In this document: positions 32,255 through 40,566 of the stretch, piece by piece
Layout: each line of letters begins with the position of its first letter
How positions within the stretch are numbered: the stretch's first letter is position 1
Program-made: the position numbers and the translations under genes
Notes under the pieces: generated by a model
Database searches by the model: none
Told to the model about the DNA's origin: nothing
What the model saw: the letters and a program-made list of their open reading frames with translations, nothing else
Source of the DNA: an uncultured Anaerolineae bacterium
GTDB taxonomy: Bacteria > Chloroflexota > Anaerolineae > Aggregatilineales > UBA2796
Length of the DNA stretch: 44,212 bases
Direction: 5' to 3'
Assembly (NCBI GenBank): GCA_938005675.1
Contig: CALKXH010000037.1
Coordinates: 1-44,212, forward strand

Positions 32255-32260
32255 TATACT
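32255..32260 (+). promoter_or_regulatory. -10 box of the membrane ATPase gene
   Basis: TATACT lies only 10 bases before the ATG at 32271. With a normal start point about 7 bases on, the mRNA would be leaderless or nearly so, which fits the absence of a ribosome site. Confidence 0.45.
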
Positions 32261-32270
32261 CTTGAGCATT

Positions 32271-33839
32271 ATGAATCGGTCAGCTAACCCGTACGCGCCC
32301 GATCAGCCCTGCGCCGACCCGCGCGCCTTCTTCGGGCGCGCCGAGACCTTCGCCTTCCTGCGCCAAGCCCTCCACAGCGATCAAACGCCGATCCTGATCG
32401 GCGGGCGCGGCATGGGCAAGACCTCCACCCTGCTGCAGTTGCCCTTCCAGCTGGAGGCGCGCTACCTGACCGTCTACCTCGATCTTGCCGATGGGCAGAG
32501 CGCCCAGAGCCTCTCCGCCCTCGTCGGCGCCCTGATCGCGACGGCGCAGACGGCGCTGCGCGCCGCTGAGCCATCGCTCTACCTGCCCGACCCGCCCGAA
32601 AGCTCCGACGCCGCCCAACTGTGGCGCTGGTTCACTCGGACGCACCTGACGCCCGTCTTCGATGTGATGCGCCGCTTTCAGCGCCTGATCTTCTGCCTCG
32701 ATAACGCTGAGAGTCTGCTGGATGCCGTGCAACGCGGCGACTTGCCGCCCGATTGCCTCGACTCGCTGGCGCTCCTGTGCCGCGAGGAGCGGCGCATCGG
32801 CATGATTTTCGCCTTCGATGCCGCCCGCGAGCCGCAACTCGCCGATCACCCCCTGCTCAGCGAGCCGCTCAATCAACACCGCTTGCCGCCCCTCAGCGAC
32901 GCCGAAGCGACCGAGCTGATCGTGCAGCCCAGCGCGCCCTTTTACTCCCTCTCCGCCGAGCTGATCGAGGCGCTGCGCGCTTACAGCGGCGGGCATCCCT
33001 ACCTGCTGAGCTGGCTGTGCGCGCTGCTGTGGGAATACGCCGCCGCCCGCAACTTCGCCCCGCCCGATCTGGAGGCGCTCAGCGCGAGCCTGCCCGCCGC
33101 CCTGCGCGCCTGCGACAGCATCTTCGAGGGACTCTGGGCGGCTGCCACGCCCAACGAACAAGCCGCCCTGACCGCCCTCGCCACCTTGACTCAGGCGCGG
33201 CGCGGCGCGCCGATCAAGCTGGAGGAGCTGCAAGCGTGGTTGATCCGCGAAAGCGAGCGCCCCCCACATCCAACTGCCCTCTCCGCCGCCCTGCGCGGGC
33301 TTGAGTATCGCGGCATGGTGCGCGCCGCGCCCGATTCTGCCTACACTTTCAGCAGCGGCTTGCTCTATCTATGGCTGCAACCGCAAGCTGAGCTGCCCCG
33401 CCCGCCTGCAAGCTCAGAGTCCCCCTCGCCGCGCCGCCTCGCCTTGCCGCTCGCCCTCATCGCTCTCGGCGCCCTGACTCTGAGCGCCGTCCTCAGCGCC
33501 CTGATGGGCAATTTGCCCTCCGCCCCGCCGACCGCGCCGCCCACCCTGACCCTCGCCCTAGATATCGAAGGCACGCAGCGCGCCTTCGCCCTCACTCAGA
33601 CCTTCGAGGCGCTGCCGACCGCCACCCCTACGCCGACCAGCACCTTCACGGCGAGCGCCACTTCAACCAGCACGCTCACGCCGAGCGCCACGCCGACCAG
33701 CACCTTCACGGCGACAAGCACCGCCACGCCCAGCGCGACGGCGACTGCCACCTCAACGCGCACCGCCACGCCACCCCGCACTCCCACGCCGACCCTCACG
33801 CCCGCGCCGCCCCTGCCGAGCGTCACGCCCTTGCCCTGA
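32271..33839 (+). CDS. Membrane-anchored STAND/AAA-like ATPase with Thr/Pro-rich tail
   Basis: This 522-residue protein has an N-terminal P-loop ATPase of the ORC1/STAND-like kind: FFGRAETFAFLRQAL, Walker A GGRGMGKTS (about 43-51), Walker B LIFCLDNAE, a sensor-like region IGMIFAFDA and the winged-helix-like GGHPYLLSWL. Next come a helical region, one membrane span (about 390-412), and about 100 residues dominated by Thr, Ala, Ser and Pro. The tail is exported if the span runs in-to-out, leaving the ATPase in the cytoplasm. I see no partner domain such as a protease or TIR. Its function is unknown; a signalling ATPase is a fair guess. TTG 32262 is also in frame, but ATG 32271 is preferred. Confidence 0.75.
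   Translation: MNRSANPYAPDQPCADPRAFFGRAETFAFLRQALHSDQTPILIGGRGMGKTSTLLQLPFQLEARYLTVYLDLADGQSAQSLSALVGALIATAQTALRAAEPSLYLPDPPESSDAAQLWRWFTRTHLTPVFDVMRRFQRLIFCLDNAESLLDAVQRGDLPPDCLDSLALLCREERRIGMIFAFDAAREPQLADHPLLSEPLNQHRLPPLSDAEATELIVQPSAPFYSLSAELIEALRAYSGGHPYLLSWLCALLWEYAAARNFAPPDLEALSASLPAALRACDSIFEGLWAAATPNEQAALTALATLTQARRGAPIKLEELQAWLIRESERPPHPTALSAALRGLEYRGMVRAAPDSAYTFSSGLLYLWLQPQAELPRPPASSESPSPRRLALPLALIALGALTLSAVLSALMGNLPSAPPTAPPTLTLALDIEGTQRAFALTQTFEALPTATPTPTSTFTASATSTSTLTPSATPTSTFTATSTATPSATATATSTRTATPPRTPTPTLTPAPPLPSVTPLP
33631..33720 (+). repeat. 30-bp tandem repeats in the Thr/Pro tail
   Basis: Three consecutive 30-base units encode ten-residue blocks TPTSTFTASA, TSTSTLTPSA and TPTSTFTATS. 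The first 24 bases of unit one recur exactly 60 bases later (33631-33654 and 33691-33714). This suggests recent unit duplication and possible length variation between strains. Confidence 0.8.
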
Positions 33840-33851
33840 GCGCCCTGCAAA

Positions 33852-33880
33852 TTGGCGCGTTCGCCAAAGACGGCTATAAT
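33852..33880 (+). promoter_or_regulatory. Promoter of the NERD-like gene and glgP
   Basis: TTGGCG (33852-33857) and a perfect TATAAT (33875-33880) are spaced by 17 bases. The ATG lies 48 bases downstream, and glgP follows in the same direction after an 11-bp gap, so both genes probably use this promoter. Confidence 0.7.
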
Positions 33881-33928
33881 CGGCGCTTGTTTGGCAGGCT
33901 GTGGCACAGCATACCCTGCGAGTGCAAA

Positions 33929-34639
33929 ATGACGATGCAAAACTTGAATCCGGTGCGCAACATCGCGCGGCGCGGGCGCGACTTGATGATCGTCGGCGCG
34001 ATGGTGCTGCTGATCGGGCTGCTGATCGGCAGCGTCGGGCTGCTGACCGTGCTGCTCTTCTCCAGCCCGACCTTCGGCTTGGGCGCGATGGGACTCGGCG
34101 TGATCATCGTGCTGACGGGCTTGGCGCTCATGGTGCGGGGGCTCTCGCTACGCACGGAAAACGAGCCTGCTAAGGTGGTGGCGCAGGCGCTCGGCAACGC
34201 GCTGGGCGCTGAGTACACTTTCATCCGCAACGTCAGTCGGCGCGGCTTGGGCTACATCGATGCCGTCCTCGTCGGACCGCCCGGCGCCCTCGTCTTTCGC
34301 ATTCACGATCAGCCGGGCGTCTTCATGAATGAGAAGGCAGATTGGCTGGTGCGCGGCGTGGATGGCGTGGCGCGCCTCGCGCGCCTGAACCTGACCCGCG
34401 AATGCGTGGCAGACGTCCTTGCCCTGCGCGCCTACCTGAAAAAGCGCGGCTTGGAGCGCGTGCCGGTCTACGCGATTGTGGTCTTCACGCACCCCTCAGC
34501 CAGCATCACAGCCCGCCAACCCAGCGTGCCCATCGCCGATCTGCGCTCGCTGCTGGACGTCATGCGCGGCGATTACATGCGCCAAACGCGCATCGATCCC
34601 AACACCGTTCAAGCGACCGTTAAGGCTATTTACGAGTAG
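33929..34639 (+). CDS. Two-span membrane protein with degenerate NERD-like domain
   Basis: The 236-residue protein starts with two membrane spans (about 17-38 and 46-68). A cytoplasmic domain follows whose start (GYIDAVLVGPPGALVFRIHD) matches the core of NERD nuclease-related domains, then KADWLVRGVDG and VPVYAIVVFTHPSASI. In active-looking NERD proteins the second strand carries E-x-K; here it reads R-I-H, so nuclease activity is doubtful. ATG 33929 is chosen; a TTG at 33887 would extend it without homology. glgP begins 11 bases after the stop, suggesting cotranscription but not an obvious shared role. Confidence 0.65.
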   Translation: MTMQNLNPVRNIARRGRDLMIVGAMVLLIGLLIGSVGLLTVLLFSSPTFGLGAMGLGVIIVLTGLALMVRGLSLRTENEPAKVVAQALGNALGAEYTFIRNVSRRGLGYIDAVLVGPPGALVFRIHDQPGVFMNEKADWLVRGVDGVARLARLNLTRECVADVLALRAYLKKRGLERVPVYAIVVFTHPSASITARQPSVPIADLRSLLDVMRGDYMRQTRIDPNTVQATVKAIYE

Positions 34640-34650
34640 GAGAACTCGGC

Positions 34651-37224
34651 ATGATCAAGCCCATTATCACCGTCTCTGTGGTGCCCAATCTGCCCAGCAG
34701 CTTGGAGCGCCTGCTGGAGCTTGCCTACAACTTGCGCTGGTCGTGGAATTTGGAGACTCTGGCGCTCTTTCGGCGGCTCGACCGCGACCTGTGGGAGAAG
34801 TGCGGTCACAATCCCGTCCTGATGCTCGGACAGATCGATCAGCGCCAGCTCAACGCGGCAACCAACGACGAAGCCTTCATGGCGCACTATGATCGCGTCT
34901 GCCAAGATTTCGACCGCTACATGAGCCAGAGCACCTCGACGTGGTACGCCAAGCGCTATCCCGAAGCGCCGCGCACGCCGCTGATCGCCTATTTCTCGAT
35001 GGAATTCGGCTTGACGGAGTGCTTGCGTAACTACAGCGGCGGTTTGGGCGTCCTCTCTGGCGATCACCTCAAGAGCGCCTCCGATCTGGGCTTGCCGCTG
35101 ATCGGCGTCGGCTTGCTCTACCAAGAGGGCTACTTCGCCCAGTACCTCAACAACGACGGCTACCAGCAAGAGGCGTATCCGATGAACGATTACGCCAATC
35201 AGCCGGTCCGCCGCGTCCTGAACGCCGACGGGCAGCCCGTGATCGTCAAAGTGCCGCTGCCGGGGCGCTTGCTCTACGCCCAAGCTTGGATCGTGCAGGT
35301 CGGGCGCGTCTCGCTGTACCTGCTGGATACCAACATCCCAGAGAACACCCTGCCCGAAGACCGCGACCTGACCGATAGGCTCTACGGCGGAGATCGGCGG
35401 CAGCGCATCCGCCAAGAGATTCTGATGGGCATCGGCGGCATTCAGTTGCTGCGCCTGCTGAACCTGAATCCGACCGTCTACCACATGAACGAGGGACACA
35501 GCGCCTTCATGGGCTTGGAGCGCATCCGCCTGCTGATGGAGGCGCACCCGGAGCTGACTTTCGATCAGGCGCGCGAGATTTGCGCAGCCAGCACGCTCTT
35601 CACCACGCATACGCCCGTGCCCGCCGGCTTGGAGCGCTTCGGCTTCGATCTGATCGACGAGCATTTCGGCTACCTGTGGCCTCAACTCAAGCTCAGCCGC
35701 GAGCAATTCCACGATCTAGGGCGCGAGAACATGGGCAACTACGACCTGTTCAGCATGCCCGTCCTCGCCATCAGGCTCTCCAACTACATGAACGGGGTCT
35801 CAAAGCTGCACGGCGTGGTCAGCCGTCGGCTGTTCGGCTGGATGTATCCGAACGTGCCGCAAGACGACGTGCCGATCGGGCACGTGACCAACGGCATCCA
35901 CGTCGAGACGTGGGTCAGCCAAGAGATGGCGTCGCTCTACGACCGCTACCTCGATCCGCTCTGGCGCGAAGACCCGACCGATCCCAACATCTGGTGGGAT
36001 GTCGATAAAATCCCCGACGCCGAGCTGTGGCGCACGCACGAGCGCCGCCGCGAGCAGCTGGTCGCCTTCTGCCGCGAGCGCCTGCGCGAGCAGTCCATCA
36101 AGCTGGGCTTGCCCGCCGCCGAGATCGAGTTGGCGGAGGAAGTCCTCAGCCCCGACGCGCTGACCATCGGCTTTGCGCGGCGCTTCGCCACCTACAAGCG
36201 CGCCACGCTGATCCTGCGCGATAAAGAGCGCCTCGCGCGCATCCTGAACAACCCCGACCGCCCCGTCCAGCTGATCTTCGCCGGCAAAGCCCATCCGCAC
36301 GATACGCCCGGCAAGGAGCTCATCCGCGAGATCGTCAATACCTCGCGCCTGCCAGAGTTCCGCCACAGCATCGTCTTCCTAGAGAACTACGATATGGCGA
36401 TCACGCGCATGATGCTGCAAGGCTGCGACGTCTGGCTGAACAATCCGCGCCGCCCAGAGGAGGCGAGCGGCACCAGCGGCATGAAAGCCATCTACAACGG
36501 CGGCTTGAACTTCAGCACGCTGGACGGCTGGTGGGATGAAGCCTACGATCCGCAGGTCGGCTGGGAGATCGGGCGCGGCGAGGAATATCCGCCCGAACAG
36601 TGGGCGCATCAGGACTACCTCGAAGCCCAAGCGCTCTACAGCATCCTCGAAAACGACATCGTGCCGACTTTCTACACCCGCTCGCGCGATGGCTTGCCCC
36701 GCGAGTGGATCGCGCGCATGAAGAACAGCATCCGCAAGCTGGCGCCCTTCTTCAACACGCACCGCATGGTCGCCGAGTACGCCGAGCGCTACTACATGCC
36801 CGCCTACGAGGGCTATCAGCGCCTGACCCAGCCCGATCTCGCGCGCGGGGTGGCGCTCGCCCAATGGAAGCAGAAGGTCTACAGCCAGTGGAACAACGTG
36901 CAAGTCCTCAAGGTGACCACCTCGACCGATGAGCTGAAGGTCGGCAGCGCGCAGGAGATCACGGCGGTGGTGCAGCTGGGCAGCCTGACGCCCGACGACG
37001 TGACCGTGCAGGTCTACTACGGCGATCTGGATACGCACGGCAACATCGTCAAGGGCAACGCCGTCAACATGCAGCCCGCTGAGTCGAACGGCGGCGGGAC
37101 GTACACGTTCAAGGCGCAGCTCGTCCACCACACGACGGGCAATCAAGGCATCTCGGTGCGCATCCTGCCCAACCACGAAGATTTGCCGACGCCATTCCTA
37201 CGCGGCTTGATCCGCTGGGCATAG
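34651..37224 (+). CDS. glgP: Alpha-glucan (glycogen/maltodextrin) phosphorylase, GT35
   Basis: This PLP-dependent enzyme removes glucose from alpha-1,4-glucans as alpha-glucose 1-phosphate. The 857-residue protein belongs to the bacterial/archaeal branch with an N-terminal DUF3417 domain (LERLLELAYNLRWSWNLETLALF). It has AYFSMEFGLTECLRNYSGGL, YHMNEGHSAFMGLER, TTHTPVPAGLERF, GFARRFATYKRATL and the PLP lysine K612 in GTSGMKAIYNGGLNFSTLDGW. The C-terminal 100 residues add a beta domain. AGGAG lies 8 bases before the ATG. Together with the GH65 pathway it shows a cell that gains sugar phosphates by phosphorolysis. Confidence 0.95.
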   Translation: MIKPIITVSVVPNLPSSLERLLELAYNLRWSWNLETLALFRRLDRDLWEKCGHNPVLMLGQIDQRQLNAATNDEAFMAHYDRVCQDFDRYMSQSTSTWYAKRYPEAPRTPLIAYFSMEFGLTECLRNYSGGLGVLSGDHLKSASDLGLPLIGVGLLYQEGYFAQYLNNDGYQQEAYPMNDYANQPVRRVLNADGQPVIVKVPLPGRLLYAQAWIVQVGRVSLYLLDTNIPENTLPEDRDLTDRLYGGDRRQRIRQEILMGIGGIQLLRLLNLNPTVYHMNEGHSAFMGLERIRLLMEAHPELTFDQAREICAASTLFTTHTPVPAGLERFGFDLIDEHFGYLWPQLKLSREQFHDLGRENMGNYDLFSMPVLAIRLSNYMNGVSKLHGVVSRRLFGWMYPNVPQDDVPIGHVTNGIHVETWVSQEMASLYDRYLDPLWREDPTDPNIWWDVDKIPDAELWRTHERRREQLVAFCRERLREQSIKLGLPAAEIELAEEVLSPDALTIGFARRFATYKRATLILRDKERLARILNNPDRPVQLIFAGKAHPHDTPGKELIREIVNTSRLPEFRHSIVFLENYDMAITRMMLQGCDVWLNNPRRPEEASGTSGMKAIYNGGLNFSTLDGWWDEAYDPQVGWEIGRGEEYPPEQWAHQDYLEAQALYSILENDIVPTFYTRSRDGLPREWIARMKNSIRKLAPFFNTHRMVAEYAERYYMPAYEGYQRLTQPDLARGVALAQWKQKVYSQWNNVQVLKVTTSTDELKVGSAQEITAVVQLGSLTPDDVTVQVYYGDLDTHGNIVKGNAVNMQPAESNGGGTYTFKAQLVHHTTGNQGISVRILPNHEDLPTPFLRGLIRWA

Positions 37225-37246
37225 CGCGTTAAAAAAGCTCACAGCA

Positions 37247-37269
37247 GGGGCGGACGGCGCGTCCGCCCC
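37247..37269. repeat. Palindrome shared with the 40441 terminator
   Basis: GGGGCGGAC (37247-37255) pairs with GTCCGCCCC (37261-37269) around 5 bases. The same 9-bp arms form the terminator stem at 40441-40466. There is no T run after it on the plus strand, so it may be a dispersed palindromic repeat that sometimes serves as terminator. Confidence 0.6.
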
Positions 37270-37300
37270 GATCATCACACAAGACTTGGAGGGAATTCGG

Positions 37301-38182
37301 ATGCGATCTTGGCGAGTTGGGGTGCTGATCGGCTGCGCGGCGGCGCTGCTGATCGCCTGGACGTCCGCGCCGCCGCTGAAGCCCTACGCCGACGGCGTGG
37401 TGCTGGTTGGGGCGGGCGATATCGCCTCGTGCGGCTCGGAGGGCGACGATCTGACGGCGAATCTGCTCGATAATATCGAGGGCATCGTCTTCACCGCCGG
37501 CGATACCGTCCAAGACGACGGCACGGCGGAAGTCTGGGAGCGCTGCTACGATCCGACGTGGGGCAGGCACAAGGCGCGCACGCGCCCGGCGCTGGGCAAT
37601 CATGAGTATCAGCGGGCGCCCAACGCCGATCCGTACTTCGATTACTTCGGCGAGGAAGCCGCCGGTCCGCGCGGCTTGGGCTACTATAGCTACTACGCCG
37701 GCTCGTGGCTGGTGATCGTGCTGAACAGCATGTTGCCCGCCCACGTCGGCACGCCTCAGTACGAGTGGGCGAAAGCGACCCTAGCCGCCAATCCGACGGC
37801 GTGCACGTTGGCGATCTGGCATCATCCCGTCTATAGCTCCGGGCTGTACGGCGTGACGCGACGCATGAACGCGGTCTGGCGCATGATGATGGATTTCGGC
37901 GTGGACGTGGTCGTCAGCGGCGATGCGCACCACTACGAGCGCTTCGCCCCGATGGACGCCAACGGTCGGCGCGACCCCGAACGCGGCATTCGGCAGTTTG
38001 TGGTCGGCACGGGCGGCGGCTACCTGACGCCCCTGCGCGATCAGCCCTTCCCAGCGACCGAATACCGCCAAAATCAGTTCTGGGGCGTCCTGAAACTGGT
38101 CTTGGGCGGCGGCGGCTACAGCTGGGAGTTCATCAACGTGCGCGGCGAGGTCATGGATTCGGGCAGCGCGCCCTGCCGATAG
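37301..38182 (+). CDS. Secreted calcineurin-like metallophosphoesterase
   Basis: The 293-residue protein has a signal peptide or anchor (residues 1-22) and a metallophosphoesterase domain of the purple-acid-phosphatase type. The metal-binding motifs appear in order: GAGDIASCG, FTAGDTVQDDG, ALGNHEY, AIWHHPVYSSG and VSGDAHHYERF. Thus it is likely an exported phosphatase with two metal ions; the substrate is not known. ATG 37301 follows GGAGGG by 6-8 bases and is preferred over an in-frame TTG 15 bases earlier, which contains the ribosome site. A tag-like C-terminal domain is absent. Confidence 0.88.
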   Translation: MRSWRVGVLIGCAAALLIAWTSAPPLKPYADGVVLVGAGDIASCGSEGDDLTANLLDNIEGIVFTAGDTVQDDGTAEVWERCYDPTWGRHKARTRPALGNHEYQRAPNADPYFDYFGEEAAGPRGLGYYSYYAGSWLVIVLNSMLPAHVGTPQYEWAKATLAANPTACTLAIWHHPVYSSGLYGVTRRMNAVWRMMMDFGVDVVVSGDAHHYERFAPMDANGRRDPERGIRQFVVGTGGGYLTPLRDQPFPATEYRQNQFWGVLKLVLGGGGYSWEFINVRGEVMDSGSAPCR

Positions 38183-38204
38183 CCCTCACTCGGCGAGCGA
38201 TACG

Positions 38205-38233
38205 TTGCCATCTGAGCGGCGGCGTGCCATAAT
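38205..38233 (+). promoter_or_regulatory. Promoter giving a probable leaderless mRNA
   Basis: TTGCCA (38205-38210) and CATAAT (38228-38233) are spaced by 17 bases. The ATG of the next gene is at 38242, just 8 bases after the -10, so the transcript should start at or next to the start codon. Confidence 0.65.
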
Positions 38234-38241
38234 TGCTCAGT

Positions 38242-38625
38242 ATGAGCCAAAAAGCCTTGCGCACGCTGCCGCCCGCCGAGCGGCTGTTCTTCGCCCTAGC
38301 CATCCTCGCCGTGTTGCTGCTGCCGCTCGTCGCTTTCGTCATCCTCAGCAGCCAAGCCGAGCCGCCGCTCACCCTCACGGTCTACGCGGCTGAGCCGCTG
38401 CGCGAGCAGCTGAGCGATCACGCCCGCGCCTTCGAGGCACAGCACAACGTCCGCCTCGATCTGCGCTTCCTGAGCGCGGCTGAGGTGAGACGCCAAGCCG
38501 AGCGCGGCGTGCCCATCGATGTCTTGATCCTGCCCGACTCGTACCGCGTGCTAGAGCGCGCCCGTCAGCCTGAGCTGGCGGCGCAGTTCGTGGCATTTTT
38601 GCAGAGTCGCAAGGCTTTGCCCTGA
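38242..38625 (+). CDS. Small membrane protein resembling half a ModA-type binding protein
   Basis: The 127-residue protein has one membrane span (about 18-40) and an outside domain beginning LTLTVYAAEPLREQLSDHA, followed by FEAQHNVRLDLRFLSAAEVRRQAERG and PIDVLILPDS. It ends AAQFVAFLQSRKAL. These pieces correspond to the first lobe and the last helix of molybdate-type periplasmic binding proteins (ModA), but the whole second lobe is missing. No frameshift or remnant of the missing part is visible nearby, so it looks like a compact gene rather than debris. Ligand and role are unknown. It appears to be translated from a leaderless mRNA. Confidence 0.65.
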   Translation: MSQKALRTLPPAERLFFALAILAVLLLPLVAFVILSSQAEPPLTLTVYAAEPLREQLSDHARAFEAQHNVRLDLRFLSAAEVRRQAERGVPIDVLILPDSYRVLERARQPELAAQFVAFLQSRKALP

Positions 38626-38689
38626 AGCGCGGCGCTCTATTCGCCGCCATCGCTGGGCGCACAGCGCCTAGTCAGAAAGTCGTTCGATC

Positions 38690-39961
38690 ATGCCTGTCTC
38701 GACCTTGCCATCCGAAGAGAGCGTTCAAGAGAGCCTCGCCGTCCCGCGCGCCAAGACCACACCCTTCGCCGCGCTGCAGCACCCCGCCTTTCGCTGGTTC
38801 TTCTTCGGACAGCTGATCTCGGTCAGCGGCACGTGGATGCAGAGCGTGGCGCTGCAGATCGTGGTCTACGCCATGACCGGCTCCAAGACGGCGCTGGGCG
38901 CGGCGGCGTTGGCGCAGGGCATCCCCTCGCTGATCCTGACGCCCTTCGCGGGCGTGATCGTCGAGCGGATGCCGCGCCGCAGGCTGCTGATTCTGGCTCA
39001 ATCTGCCATGATGTGCCTCGCCTTCCTGCTGGCGGGGCTGTACCTCGCTGGGGCGCTGGAGGTCTGGCATATCCTCGCCATCTCGCTGGGCGTGGGCATC
39101 GCCACCGCCCTCGATGCGCCCTCGCGCCTCTCGTTTCTGGTCGAGATGGTCGGCAAAGACGACCTGCCCAGCGGCATCATGCTCAACTCAATGATGTTCA
39201 ACACGGCGCGCATCGTCGGACCGGCGCTGGGCGGCTTGGCGCTGAGCAGTCTGGGCGCGGCGTGGTGCTTTTTGCTCAACGCGCTCAGTTTTTTGGCGGT
39301 GCTGTTCGGGCTAGTGGTCATGCGGGTGCCGCCCGCGCCCCGCCGCGCGGTCAGTTTTGCCATCTGGCAGCCGCTTTTGGAGGGCTTGCAGTTCGCCCGC
39401 CACCATCCCGTCATCGCACCGCTGCTGCTTTTGAGCGCGCTCAGCAGCAGCTTCGGGCTGACCTTCACCGTGCTGCTGCCGCCCTTCGCCGATACGGTCT
39501 TGGGCAACGTGGAGCTGGGCACCTCCGCCCTGCTGACCGTACAAGGCATCGGGGCGCTGTGCGCCTCGATCTTCGTGGCGCGCAGCAACGCGCGCGGCTA
39601 TCGAGGCATCACGCTGCTGCGCGGGGCGATCATCGCGCCGACGGCGCTCATCGCGCTCAGCCTGACCAATTCGCTTCTCACGGCGAGCGTGGCGGTCTTC
39701 GTGGCGGGCTTCGGTTTCGTCTGCCAGTTCGTGCTCACCAACACGCTGATCCAAGCGGTAGTGCCAGATGCCTTCCGCGGGCGCGTGCTGAGCCTCTATA
39801 CGCTGACCTTTTTCGGCTTATCGCCGATTGGCAGCCTGATCATGGGCGTGGTGGCTGATCAGATCGGCACGTTGCCCGCCATCTTGATCTTCGGCGGGGC
39901 TTGCCTGTTCGGCGCGGTGCTGATCGCGCGGCGGGCGGTGCAGTTGCGTCGGTTGCCTTAG
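38690..39961 (+). CDS. MFS exporter (EntS-like, MFS_3 group)
   Basis: This 423-residue transporter has twelve predicted membrane spans after a 30-residue cytoplasmic start. Family marks are FRWFFFGQLISVSGTWMQ in span 1, the loop GVIVERMPRRRLLI between spans 2 and 3, and ALDAPSRLSFLVEMV with NSMMFNTARIVGPALGG in the middle. VVPDAFRGRVLSLYTLTFFGLSPIG appears late (quoted in part as VPDAFRGRVLS). The pattern fits the EntS-like group of proton-driven exporters of siderophores or drugs. The real substrate is unknown, and no biosynthetic genes adjoin. The ATG 38690 has no strong ribosome site. Confidence 0.88.
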   Translation: MPVSTLPSEESVQESLAVPRAKTTPFAALQHPAFRWFFFGQLISVSGTWMQSVALQIVVYAMTGSKTALGAAALAQGIPSLILTPFAGVIVERMPRRRLLILAQSAMMCLAFLLAGLYLAGALEVWHILAISLGVGIATALDAPSRLSFLVEMVGKDDLPSGIMLNSMMFNTARIVGPALGGLALSSLGAAWCFLLNALSFLAVLFGLVVMRVPPAPRRAVSFAIWQPLLEGLQFARHHPVIAPLLLLSALSSSFGLTFTVLLPPFADTVLGNVELGTSALLTVQGIGALCASIFVARSNARGYRGITLLRGAIIAPTALIALSLTNSLLTASVAVFVAGFGFVCQFVLTNTLIQAVVPDAFRGRVLSLYTLTFFGLSPIGSLIMGVVADQIGTLPAILIFGGACLFGAVLIARRAVQLRRLP

Positions 39962-40054
39962 CCGCGCAACCTATCCGACGGCTCTACGTATAGATATAGT
40001 AGAACATGCACATATCCACAACTGAGTCAGGAGTGCATGAAAAGGAGGAAGATC

Positions 40055-40417
40055 ATGTCCGAAGAGATGAAACCTAAGCACGACGCGCCCAAGACCTTCG
40101 CCGAAGAGATGAACGTGGCGGGCAGCCAGCTGGTGGAGCGCCTGCAAGAGTTGGTGCGCCAAGGCAACATCCGCCGCTTGATCCTGCGCGATCAGCACGG
40201 GCGCACCCTGCTGGAGGTGCCCTTGACGCTGGGCGTGGTAGGCGGCGCGGGCGTGGCGCTCTTCGCCCCGTTTTTGGCGGCGGTCGGCGCCATCGCCGCG
40301 CTAGTGACGCGCATCCAGATCGTGATCGAGCGCTATGAGAACCCCGCCGACGCCGCGCAAGAGTCCGGCGGTCCGACCGTCGTGGAGATGGACCCCTCCG
40401 AGCGCCTGAAAGAGTAA
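40055..40417 (+). CDS. DUF4342 domain protein
   Basis: The 120-residue protein has a charged N-terminus, the helix FAEEMNVAGSQLVERLQELV, the strand pair NIRRLILRDQHGRTLLEVPL and a hydrophobic hairpin TLGVVGGAGVALFAPFLAAV, then an end with RIQIVIER and an acidic tail. This order is typical of DUF4342, a widespread small family without known function. ATG 40055 has AGGAGG 6 bases before it, so I prefer it over ATG 40037. A strong terminator 24 bases after the stop closes a single-gene unit. Confidence 0.85.
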   Translation: MSEEMKPKHDAPKTFAEEMNVAGSQLVERLQELVRQGNIRRLILRDQHGRTLLEVPLTLGVVGGAGVALFAPFLAAVGAIAALVTRIQIVIERYENPADAAQESGGPTVVEMDPSERLKE

Positions 40418-40440
40418 TTCCGCCCCGCTCGCCAAGCAAG

Positions 40441-40474
40441 CGTCCGCCCCCAGTTCGGGGCGGACGTCGTTTTT
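40441..40474 (+). terminator. Rho-independent terminator after the DUF4342 gene
   Basis: Arms of 10 bp (40441-40450 and 40457-40466) pair perfectly around a 6-base loop and are followed by TCGTTTTT. It separates the DUF4342 gene from the str operon. Confidence 0.85.
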
Positions 40475-40531
40475 GGGCTCAGGCGCCGCGGCTGAGTCTT
40501 AATGGGCGGGCGGATTTGCTCGAATCGCACC

Positions 40532-40560
40532 TTGACGGGCGGCGCGCGCCGCACTATAAT
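40532..40560 (+). promoter_or_regulatory. Strong promoter of the str operon
   Basis: TTGACG (40532-40537) and a perfect TATAAT (40555-40560) are separated by 17 bases. Transcription should begin near 40567, which leaves a leader of about 195 bases before rpsL. Confidence 0.85.
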
Positions 40561-40566
40561 GCGAAA

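Noticed and set aside
33631-33720. Direct repeats considered as a CRISPR array
   Set aside because: The repeats are in frame within a Thr/Pro-coding tail, have no spacers and no cas genes are near.
37231-37269. glgP terminator on the plus strand
   Set aside because: The A run is before, not after, the hairpin, so a classical terminator would only fit the minus strand, where the distance is too long.
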